From DASRCB01 sp035653295 (lineage in GTDB: Bacteria > Acidobacteriota > Terriglobia > Bryobacterales > Bryobacteraceae): DNA of 8,048 bases. Shown here piece by piece: positions 1 to 5,218 of the stretch. Every line of letters starts with the position of its first letter. Position 1 is the first letter of the stretch. The stretch is taken from positions 1-8,048 of the forward strand of contig DASRCB010000001.1 in NCBI GenBank assembly GCA_035653295.1, written 5' to 3'. The notes beneath the pieces are model-generated. The model saw only the letters and a list, made by a program, of their open reading frames with translations, did not search any database and was not told the origin of the DNA. The translations under genes were made by a program, and so were the position numbers.

Positions 1-367
1 AGTGCGTGTTGGAGGGCACCACGTCGCCCGCCTTGCACAGAACGGTGAAGAGGATGCGCTCCGCCGCGCGCCCCTGGTGCGTGGGGATCATGTGGCGGAA
101 GCCGGTGAGCCGGTCGCACGCGGACTTGAGCCGGAAGAAGCTGTCGCTGCCCGCGTAGGATTCGTCGCCGCGCATCACCGCGGCCCACTGCTCGGTGGAC
201 ATGGCGCCGGTGCCCGAGTCGGTGAGGAGGTCGATCAGGATGTCGCGGGCCGCGAGCTTGAACAGGTTGTAGCCGGCCTCGCGGAGAAAAACCTCGCGCT
301 CCTCGGGACTCGTCTGGCGCAGCGGCTCGACGCTCTTGATGCGAAACGGCTCGATGATGGTGCGCAC
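1..367 (-). CDS. Tryptophanase / tyrosine phenol-lyase family PLP enzyme, N-terminal part (runs off window)
   Basis: This is the first 122 codons of a beta-eliminating PLP lyase, which splits tryptophan to indole or tyrosine to phenol, plus pyruvate and ammonia, in the cytoplasm. Visible family blocks are EPFRIKSVEP (residues 6-15), LLTDSGTGAMS (47-57), GDESYAGS (67-74) and PTHQGRAAE (95-103). Tyr71 falls at the position of the Citrobacter tyrosine phenol-lyase catalytic Tyr71, and Gln98-Gly99-Arg100 match its PLP-phosphate-binding triplet. The PLP lysine and the substrate-choosing residues lie beyond the window edge. Some blocks (RIKSVE, EAGYN, AMS..QWA) look more like tyrosine phenol-lyase than E. 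coli TnaA, so tnaA versus tpl cannot be settled here. The GTG start is chosen because the family N-terminus begins there and a -10 box sits 7 nt upstream. An in-frame GTG ten codons further up (395-397) is less likely. It is divergent from the HTH gene. Confidence 0.88.
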   Translation of the reverse strand, partial: MRTIIEPFRIKSVEPLRQTSPEEREVFLREAGYNLFKLAARDILIDLLTDSGTGAMSTEQWAAVMRGDESYAGSDSFFRLKSACDRLTGFRHMIPTHQGRAAERILFTVLCKAGDVVPSNTH

Positions 368-374
368 GGACCTG

Positions 375-380
375 ATTGTA
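375..380 (-). promoter_or_regulatory. Predicted -10 box (TACAAT) of the PLP-lyase gene, leaderless arrangement
   Basis: TACAAT on the minus strand matches the TATAAT consensus at 5 of 6 positions and ends 7 nt before the GTG start at 367. The 7-nt spacer (CAGGTCC) leaves room for only a few bases of untranslated leader at most, so the mRNA is predicted to start at or next to the start codon. No TTGACA-like -35 is evident. An A+T-rich patch at 400-416 lies at about -33 to -49 and could act as an UP element. The box is seen in the sequence; its activity is inferred. Confidence 0.55.
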
Positions 381-513
381 ACGCGCGGGCGTGTCACGGA
401 AATTCGAAATATTTTTTGCGCGCGTATCGTGCGTGAGCGGAAGGATTTCGGAGCGCGCGGCGGTGCGGAGGAGTGCGGAATCGAGGGGCGCGCGTGGGAT
501 GCTGTGAGCGGCT

Positions 514-534
514 GGTGGATTTCGATAATCCACC
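514..534. repeat. Inverted repeat, 8-bp arms, in divergent intergenic region
   Basis: GGTGGATT (514-521) and AATCCACC (527-534) are perfect reverse complements around the 5-nt spacer TCGAT. The repeat sits 80 bp upstream of the HTH gene's start and about 145 bp upstream of the divergent PLP-lyase start. It is not followed by a T-run on either strand, so an intrinsic terminator is unlikely. It could be an operator or the stem of a 5' leader. Its arms share GTGG with the palindrome at 578-597, but the rest differs. Confidence 0.5.
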
Positions 535-577
535 TGACCCAAATTACCTCCTTAGATTGAAAGACTTACGAAACCAA

Positions 578-597
578 GTGGCAGATGCATCTGCCAC
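578..597. promoter_or_regulatory. Perfect 20-bp palindrome just upstream of the HTH gene; candidate operator
   Basis: GTGGCAGATG is followed directly by its exact reverse complement CATCTGCCAC. The palindrome ends 17 bp before the ATG at 615 and 5 bp before the ribosome-binding site. A perfect 20-bp dyad so close to a gene for an HTH protein is a classic arrangement for autoregulation. In RNA the same bases would form an 8-bp stem with a UGCA loop beside the ribosome-binding site, so control could also act on translation. The symmetry is seen directly; the function is inferred. Confidence 0.55.
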
Positions 598-602
598 CTG
601 AC

Positions 603-610
603 GGAAAGGA
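603..610 (+). promoter_or_regulatory. Ribosome-binding site fixing the HTH gene start
   Basis: GGAAAGGA lies 4 nt before ATG 615, with its AAGGA core ending at 610. It supports that ATG over the in-frame ATG at 585, which falls inside the palindrome and would add ten residues (MHLPPDGKED) of no recognisable character. Confidence 0.6.
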
Positions 611-614
611 AGAC

Positions 615-1232
615 ATGAACGACGAGATCAGCAACACCCCTTCGGGCAGCATGGAAGTAGCCAAACTGCTCGGAGCCAGGCAGGCATTCGGGCTCGTGGC
701 AGGCCGCTGTTCCGCGGCCGATGCCGCGATCCTGAGAGACATTCGCGAGAACAAGAAGTTCCTGACCTTCGCGCCGAACTGGGGCGAATTCTGCGCAAAA
801 CACCTTCACCTGAGTAAGAGCCACGCGAACTACCTCATCCGCCAGCTCAACGAACTCGGCCCCGCTTACTTCACCCTGGCGCAGCTCACCCGCATCACGC
901 CGGACGAGTTCCGCGCGCTCGGGCCGGCGGTCCAAGGCAACGCTCTCGAATTCCGCGGCGAGGCGATCGCGCTGATCGAAGAGAACGCCGGCCGGCTGAC
1001 CGAAGCCGTCGGCGCGCTGCGGCAGACGGCGGAGCCGGAGGAGCCGGACGCGCCCGTCCGCACACCTTCCGGGAAGAAGCTCGACCGCATCCAAAAGACG
1101 GTGGTGAAATCGCTGCAATCGCTCGAGCAACTGGCCCGCGACCCGGCGGTTCGTCCCGGGGCCAACATCGTCCTGTATGGGTTGGGGCGGGAGATCCGCA
1201 GGCTCGAAGAGGCCTGGGCCAGCCGCCGGTAG
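615..1232 (+). CDS. Putative helix-turn-helix DNA-binding protein, 205 aa
   Basis: I recognise this as a type of uncharacterised HTH protein that occurs in acidobacterial genomes, but I cannot give it a function. Residues 13-50 are a conserved-looking helical block (MEVAKLLGARQAFGLVAGRC and following). Residues 57-78 (GEFCAKHLHLSKSHANYLIRQL) have the spacing of a helix-turn-helix, with SKSHANYLIRQL as recognition helix. Residues 79-104 (NELGPAYFTLAQLTRITPDEF and on) resemble the part after the HTH in ParB/KorB-like or DUF3102-like proteins. A proline- and acid-rich linker (139-150) leads to a basic C-terminal helical segment (153-205) that may mediate oligomerisation. There is no signal peptide or membrane segment. 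The start is ATG 615, set by the GGAAAGGA site. The perfect palindrome 17 bp upstream suggests autoregulation. It is transcribed away from the PLP-lyase gene and ends 53 bp before the DUF433 remnant. Confidence 0.75.
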   Translation: MNDEISNTPSGSMEVAKLLGARQAFGLVAGRCSAADAAILRDIRENKKFLTFAPNWGEFCAKHLHLSKSHANYLIRQLNELGPAYFTLAQLTRITPDEFRALGPAVQGNALEFRGEAIALIEENAGRLTEAVGALRQTAEPEEPDAPVRTPSGKKLDRIQKTVVKSLQSLEQLARDPAVRPGANIVLYGLGREIRRLEEAWASRR

Positions 1233-1262
1233 CGGGAGGCCCCGATGGCGGCGGTCGCGCGC

Positions 1263-1268
1263 TAAACT
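1263..1268 (+). promoter_or_regulatory. Possible -10 box (TAAACT) ahead of the DUF433 gene
   Basis: TAAACT matches TATAAT at 4 of 6 positions in an otherwise very GC-rich 53-bp gap. It ends 17 nt before ATG 1286, giving a predicted leader of about 10 nt. A weak purine run (GGCAGG, 1272-1277) lies 8 nt before the ATG. No -35 is visible, so this is a weak call. Confidence 0.25.
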
Positions 1269-1285
1269 AGGGGCAGGCCGCCGCC

Positions 1286-1530
1286 ATGACCAACTCCCGT
1301 CTGAGCCGCATCATCATCGACGACGCCCAATGCGGCGGGCGTCCGTGTATCCGCGGATGCGGATCCGCGTAACCGATATCCTGCAATTGCTCAGCGCCGG
1401 CGCGAGCTTCGAGGAGATCCTGGCCGATTATCCCGACCTGGAGCGGGATGACATTCTCGCCGCGATCGAATATGCCACCGTGCAGACCGACCAACTGCCG
1501 CCCGCTCTGGCGGGCTGCTATTCGGTGTAA
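1286..1530 (+). pseudogene. DUF433 (VapB-like antitoxin) gene broken by a one-base deletion
   Basis: DUF433 proteins are small wHTH antitoxin-like proteins, usually encoded directly before a PIN-like toxin. Reading from ATG 1286 gives 24 family-typical residues ending CGGRPCIRG, then runs in the wrong frame to TAA at 1370-1372. From base 1357 another frame continues the family sequence exactly where it should (MRIRVTDILQLLSAGASFEEILADYPDLERDDI) to TAA 1528-1530. Adding one base between 1356 and 1357 restores an 81-residue protein, a normal length for the family. The lesion sits among overlapping palindromes (1349-1368), so either a real slippage deletion or an assembly error is possible. Re-initiation at ATG 1357 could make a 57-residue C-terminal piece. 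No slippery heptamer for programmed frameshifting is visible. No toxin gene follows; instead the 3' end overlaps the endonuclease gene tail-to-tail by 13 bp. Confidence 0.8.
1349..1368. repeat. Two abutting 10-bp palindromes at the frameshift site
   Basis: ATCCGCGGAT (1349-1358) and GCGGATCCGC (1359-1368) are each perfect palindromes and share GCGGAT/ATCCGC units, so alternative hairpins can form. The predicted missing base of the DUF433 frame lies inside the first one. Such structure is prone to replication slippage and also to sequencing or assembly error. Confidence 0.6.
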
Positions 1531-2465
1531 GGTCCCAGGAATCGTGGGCCGTTGAAGTGAACCATGTGTGTCGGAGCTTCAGCAATCCAGACCTCGGTTT
1601 CCCAAGCGATCGTCTCCAGGTATCTCATAAAAGTTCTTCGGTTTGGGAACGCCGAAACGTAGACACGTCCGGCGGTACAGCCTGCGAAGAGCTCTTCCAG
1701 TTCGGTATGACGCTTGGAGTCCACCGGCCCATGACTCGTCACGGACTCGATCAGGAATAACCAGTTCTTCTTCGCTTCGTAGATCAAAACATCAGGCAAC
1801 TTTCCATGGTTGTCCAGAACGACGCCAAGCCGCGTCAAAAGGCCCTCATCGAAGTACCCGTACTTGTTTTCAGTATCTCCGACATACACGAGTTGGCCAC
1901 CGGCAACGAAGCGCACCGCGAATTCTTCAACGATTGCCTTGATGAGAAGGGAATGATCTCCGGCGGAAAGGGCTATTTCAAGTCCATCCTTCACCTTCAG
2001 CGGTACCCTCGCCATCTGCCGTTCCCTGGCGTACATCTGTGACAGCGTCTTATGTACGGAGAGATATTCTTCGAGTTTTGACCTGTACTTTACCGTTTTG
2101 TAGGTACGAAGAAGTTGCAAGACTTTTGGGGCGATCTGATAAACAGCATAAGGGCTGTTGACCGGGCGGTCTGGCTTGTCTGGATTGTACAGCGCAATTC
2201 CAGCCTGGACGAACTGATGCATGGATTGGCGGCGCACCGTTTCCCGAGTGTTTGGGGCGTAAGTCTTACCATAATACCTCCTCGCCCAATCCATGATCGG
2301 CGTGATGCCGATCCTCGGACCTTCGGATTTGCGCCAGGGCCTATCAGGCGTCAAATTCAGCAAAGCCAGCAGACATAATGCAGTCCGATCGTTCTGCTGC
2401 GCTTTTGGGAGGCCCAAATCAATGAGAATTGCCCGAGCTTCCTTCAGCTTCTTCTCTTTGCTCAT
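1518..2465 (-). CDS. Type II restriction endonuclease, PstI/BsuBI family
   Basis: Predicted endonuclease of the BsuBI/PstI family (PF06616), whose characterised members cut CTGCAG. With ATG 2465 as start it is 315 aa, close to the length I recall for BsuBI and PstI. The N-terminal half (about 1-150) is the family's helical HTH-like region, including RRQSMHQFVQAGI (78-90). The C-terminal half carries the family signature in order: RFVAGGQLVYVGDTENK (185-201), GKLPDVLIY (221-229), NWLFLIESVTSHGPVDSKR (234-252), SAFPNRRTF (271-279), AWETEVW (287-293) and HFNGPRFLGPY (303-313). Asp225, Glu240 and probably Lys251 are candidate PD-(D/E)XK metal-site residues. The gene looks intact. Its start overlaps the methyltransferase 3' end by 47 bp, suggesting co-transcription and translational coupling. 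An in-frame TTG at 2489 would add eight residues; neither start has a clear ribosome-binding site. GC is low locally, consistent with transfer. Confidence 0.93.
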   Translation of the reverse strand: MSKEKKLKEARAILIDLGLPKAQQNDRTALCLLALLNLTPDRPWRKSEGPRIGITPIMDWARRYYGKTYAPNTRETVRRQSMHQFVQAGIALYNPDKPDRPVNSPYAVYQIAPKVLQLLRTYKTVKYRSKLEEYLSVHKTLSQMYARERQMARVPLKVKDGLEIALSAGDHSLLIKAIVEEFAVRFVAGGQLVYVGDTENKYGYFDEGLLTRLGVVLDNHGKLPDVLIYEAKKNWLFLIESVTSHGPVDSKRHTELEELFAGCTAGRVYVSAFPNRRTFMRYLETIAWETEVWIAEAPTHMVHFNGPRFLGPYTE

Positions 2466-3927
2466 GTACGCTTCGGATCGTGTCGTCAATCTCAGCTTGT
2501 GTGAAGTCGCTCCGGTATCTCTCTCCTAACACTCTCAGAAAGCTTACAGATGGATACTTCATGTTTCGGAGGTCGGTGGCGTTGACTTGGGTGTGACCGG
2601 AAAATACCCGGAAGTGGCTGTCGAGTAGGGTGGAGTTGAGAAAGCATGCCAACCCTCTTGCCAGGACCGGATCGATGCCTCGCTTACCACGGTGAAAGAC
2701 ATTCCAGTGATTCTCGAATCCGACGTGGCTGCATTCGATTTCGGCAGGATCGTACACGTAGGCGACGACACGGCGTTTCTCCTCTTTCGAGGAGAAACGC
2801 TTCACGAGGACATAATCTTCGTTCGGCATCAGCCACGGCACCACGGCTGGATCGTAGAGTAGAGCGTTAGGTTTCCTGTGCTCCTTCGGATATTCCAACC
2901 TCCCGCCAGAGAAGTGGTGCGGGTACAACAAGGGGATCGAGTGTCGTTGAGGTTCGGCCAGCCAATGCGATCGAAGTCTGAAATCGACAACCGGGCCGGT
3001 GCAAACCTCAAGGCCGATCTCGTCCAGCGTGTGCTGGTAAAGCTGATCGGCATCGCCGGCAAGATGGTCCTCAGTCGGAATGTGGATGAATGCCTCGGCA
3101 TCGGCCGGCTTCACAATCTCAACGAACGGCAATTTCCTCTCGGTGTAATCCGTCAGCCGCTGGTCGTGAGAAGAGGAGACAATGATGTCACCCTGCTCCT
3201 TTCCCCTGACGAGTTTAATGATCACATTTTCCTGCAACACCTCGTCGTCCTTGAATGCCTTGCTTCGGGACTCGAAAATGTGGATGCGGTCGAGAGAACA
3301 CGTCTTCAAGACCAATCGCCGGAATGGCCGGTAGTACGGGCCATTGCAGAATGAACGTGGGATGATAGCGACGATCTGGCCGTTGTTTTCCATCAGGAGC
3401 ACGGATAGGGCTACGAACGCGGTATAGAGATTGACGGTTTCGATACCGACCTTCCGCAGCAGCGCCCGATGAACCGAATCGCTGTTCAACTTCTTGTATG
3501 GTGGGTTCAGAATCGCATGCGTGTACCGCCTGCCCTTTGCCAGAGCGATCTGCTGGACTGCTGCTGAGATGAAATCCTCGCCGTGGATCGTATGCTCCAC
3601 ACCTAGAAGTCTGAGGTTCTCCTCCAGATGGCTCCGCATGAGAGGATCAAGTTCCCACGCATCTACCGAGGCAATCTGTCCCAATCTCGCAACAGCCGCA
3701 ATTGTGAGTGAGCCGATCCCGGCACCAGCATCCAACAGGGCAGCGGGGCAAACCGGGTCATCGAACAGCGTTGCCATGAATTCCGCGATGACGGCTGGCG
3801 TCATGAACTGCCCGAGTGCGGACTTTCGACCGGGAACCAATGCCGCATTGACCTTGGCGCGAACCGCATCGGAGTCCGGCACAGCGAACACCTGAAGCAT
3901 TTCAGACATTTCCTGTTCTGAACGCAT
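2419..3927 (-). CDS. N6-adenine DNA methyltransferase of the PstI/BsuBI-type restriction-modification system
   Basis: This 502-aa protein is predicted to transfer a methyl group from SAM to adenine in CTGCAG and so protect the host from the adjacent endonuclease. Motifs run in gamma-type order: motif X GQFMTP (39-44), SAM-binding motif I LLDAGAGIG (64-72), an acidic residue after strand 2 in WELDP (91-95), catalytic motif IV NPPYKK (141-146), and a conserved block GQIVAIIPRSFCNGPYYRPF (183-202). The C-terminal part, roughly 290-470, should be the target-recognition domain. Length is close to the roughly 500 residues of M.BsuBI and M.PstI. The ATG at 3927 has AAGG 4 nt upstream; in-frame ATGs at 3909 and 3897 are alternatives. 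It begins 37 bp after the alginate-lyase-like gene on the same strand. No separate controller-protein gene is present. All key motifs are intact. Confidence 0.93.
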   Translation of the reverse strand: MRSEQEMSEMLQVFAVPDSDAVRAKVNAALVPGRKSALGQFMTPAVIAEFMATLFDDPVCPAALLDAGAGIGSLTIAAVARLGQIASVDAWELDPLMRSHLEENLRLLGVEHTIHGEDFISAAVQQIALAKGRRYTHAILNPPYKKLNSDSVHRALLRKVGIETVNLYTAFVALSVLLMENNGQIVAIIPRSFCNGPYYRPFRRLVLKTCSLDRIHIFESRSKAFKDDEVLQENVIIKLVRGKEQGDIIVSSSHDQRLTDYTERKLPFVEIVKPADAEAFIHIPTEDHLAGDADQLYQHTLDEIGLEVCTGPVVDFRLRSHWLAEPQRHSIPLLYPHHFSGGRLEYPKEHRKPNALLYDPAVVPWLMPNEDYVLVKRFSSKEEKRRVVAYVYDPAEIECSHVGFENHWNVFHRGKRGIDPVLARGLACFLNSTLLDSHFRVFSGHTQVNATDLRNMKYPSVSFLRVLGERYRSDFTQAEIDDTIRSVHEQREEAEGSSGNSH

Positions 3928-3964
3928 AATACCTTATCGACGGCCGGTGTGTATTGCGATGTGT

Positions 3965-5176
3965 CTAATGCCGCGTCTGGTGCGCCGCGTTCTCCCATCG
4001 CCCCACGATCAGGTCCACCAGGCTCAGCCACGCGCTATCCGGATGCTCCAGCTTGCGGTACAACGCGACGTACTCCGGCTTGCGCAGCCCCATGCCGGCA
4101 AACGCGAGGAAGTACAGGCCGTCGTTGGGGAATTCCGAGATCTGCTCCTTGGTCCACTTCTTCGGGTCGGCGAGGTAGGGCTCCAGGTAATCGATCACCG
4201 TCGCCAGCGTGGCGCCGTTTTTGGCGCGCACCGTCCACAGGTCCGTGCCCTGCACCTGCGCGATGCGGCAGATCATCGCGAACGCTTCCAGGTTGAAGGA
4301 CGAGTACGAGAGCGAGCGCGTGCGCGCCTCCTCGCGCGGCGCGCTGCCATCGGCGCGGATCTGGCGCGGGAAGATGTGGTCGCGGTAATAGGTGAACGCG
4401 AGCTGCCCGGCAGGGCGGTTCTCGACGAAGCTGGCCACCGCCGCCACCTGCGCGGTCCACCACGACGCGTGGTTGTTGCCGCTGTTCTTCTCGTCCTCGG
4501 CGTTCTGGCTGTGGGTCAGCCAGTGCAGGTATTCCTCGAACCATTTGCGCGTGGCGGCCTGTTCTTTGGGGTCCCACGCGCCGGTCTGCGCCAGGAAGTC
4601 CATCCCCTGAATCGCCCGGATGAACACGCGCCCGTCGAGCACGCCCTCGGCGCGCCCTTCGCTGATGCCCCGGACCGCCTGGGCGAAATCCAGGTTCGGG
4701 TTCATGCGCGTCTTCGGATCGAGAAACCAGACGCGGATGTCGCGCACGGCGCGCTGCGCGTACCGCGGCTCGTCGAGCAGGTAGGCGGCCGTGCCGAGCG
4801 TGAACACCGCATCGGCCATCGCGTTCAGCGAGTTCTTATTGCCGAGAAAGCGGTTCGGGTTGGTCTGCCCGTCCTTACGGATGTAGGGGCCGCCTGGGTG
4901 GTCGGGATCGGGCCACCAGTAGGGGGCTTCGCTGTAGTAGTCGTGGGGATCGAGCTGCAGATCGGCCGGACGGTCGGTGGTGACGCTCCACGGCCCTTCG
5001 CGCAGCCGCCGGTCGGCATCGGCGCGCAGGCGGCGCACGGGGTCCAGGGTCCAGGTTTCCTTGCGGATGATCGCGCTGTGGATCGGCTCGGCTTCCTCTT
5101 CGGTGAGGAGCAGTCGCGGAACATCCGCCGCGGCCGCGCACAGCACGGCCGCTATGAACAGTGAGAGAGTCCGCAC
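3965..5176 (-). CDS. Secreted alginate-lyase-family protein (PF05426-like)
   Basis: This 403-aa protein is predicted to cleave an acidic polysaccharide by beta-elimination outside the cytoplasm. Residues 1-17 (MRTLSLFIAAVLCAAAA) form a signal peptide with likely cleavage near AAA-ADV. The mature part has the alginate-lyase fold blocks: HDYYSEAPYWWPDP (78-91), GGPYIRKDGQTNP (95-107), AYLLDEPRYAQRA (131-143), WFLDPKTRMNPNLDFAQ (150-166), GNNHASWW (233-240) and EEARTRSLSYSSFNLEAF (282-299). By analogy with PL5 alginate lyase A1-III (Asn191-His192, Arg239, Tyr246), candidate catalytic residues are Asn235-His236, Arg285 or Arg287, and Tyr291. The substrate is not established, since the family includes enzymes on other uronic polymers. 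The start is GTG 5176, which begins the signal peptide and lies 7 nt after TACAAT. The gene follows yihY by 42 bp but appears to have its own promoter. Confidence 0.87.
   Translation of the reverse strand: MRTLSLFIAAVLCAAAADVPRLLLTEEEAEPIHSAIIRKETWTLDPVRRLRADADRRLREGPWSVTTDRPADLQLDPHDYYSEAPYWWPDPDHPGGPYIRKDGQTNPNRFLGNKNSLNAMADAVFTLGTAAYLLDEPRYAQRAVRDIRVWFLDPKTRMNPNLDFAQAVRGISEGRAEGVLDGRVFIRAIQGMDFLAQTGAWDPKEQAATRKWFEEYLHWLTHSQNAEDEKNSGNNHASWWTAQVAAVASFVENRPAGQLAFTYYRDHIFPRQIRADGSAPREEARTRSLSYSSFNLEAFAMICRIAQVQGTDLWTVRAKNGATLATVIDYLEPYLADPKKWTKEQISEFPNDGLYFLAFAGMGLRKPEYVALYRKLEHPDSAWLSLVDLIVGRWENAAHQTRH
4955..4960. other. Only CTGCAG site noticed in the window
   Basis: CTGCAG is the target of characterised PstI/BsuBI enzymes. 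By eye I found it once, inside the alginate-lyase-like gene, and not within the two restriction-modification genes. In a window this short, one site is not evidence of avoidance. Confidence 0.7.
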
Positions 5177-5183
5177 TACTGCG

Positions 5184-5189
5184 ATTGTA
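5184..5189 (-). promoter_or_regulatory. Predicted -10 box (TACAAT) of the alginate-lyase-like gene, leaderless arrangement
   Basis: TACAAT on the minus strand lies in the 42-bp gap after yihY and ends exactly 7 nt (CGCAGTA) before GTG 5176. There is no ribosome-binding site between them. The predicted transcript starts at the start codon. No good -35 hexamer is seen upstream, which is GC-rich and reaches back into the yihY stop region. Confidence 0.55.
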
Positions 5190-5218
5190 GCGTGAGAGCG
5201 GAGGCGGCCGCCCCTCCG

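Noticed and set aside
2..436. Plus-strand open frame over the window start
   Set aside because: The minus strand of the same bases gives an unmistakable tryptophanase/tyrosine phenol-lyase N-terminus.
542..554. Perfect Shine-Dalgarno (TAAGGAGGT) on the minus strand with TTG/GTG codons after it
   Set aside because: The spacing is poor (about 3 and 12 nt), and the frame runs into the PLP-lyase gene out of phase as low-complexity sequence. It is not supported as a gene.
552..1130. Minus-strand open frame (192 codons) opposite the HTH gene
   Set aside because: It has no recognisable domain. The plus strand has a ribosome-binding site, a natural start and an HTH motif.
1223..1255. GC-rich hairpin after the HTH gene as intrinsic terminator
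   Set aside because: CCGCC and GGCGG arms are short and far apart, and no T-run follows.
1350..1360. Programmed -1 frameshifting in the DUF433 gene
   Set aside because: There is no slippery heptamer and the family is not known for recoding. A one-base deletion or sequence error is simpler.
1520..3965. Flanking direct repeats marking insertion of the restriction-modification genes
   Set aside because: I found only a 6-bp CGGTGT match near both edges, which is expected by chance. No integrase or transposase is present.
3947..5164. Long open frame on the plus strand (405 codons) opposite the alginate-lyase-like gene
   Set aside because: Its translation is rich in Arg, Gly, Ala and Val with no family pattern. 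The opposite frame carries clear conserved blocks and a signal peptide, so this is a GC-driven shadow.
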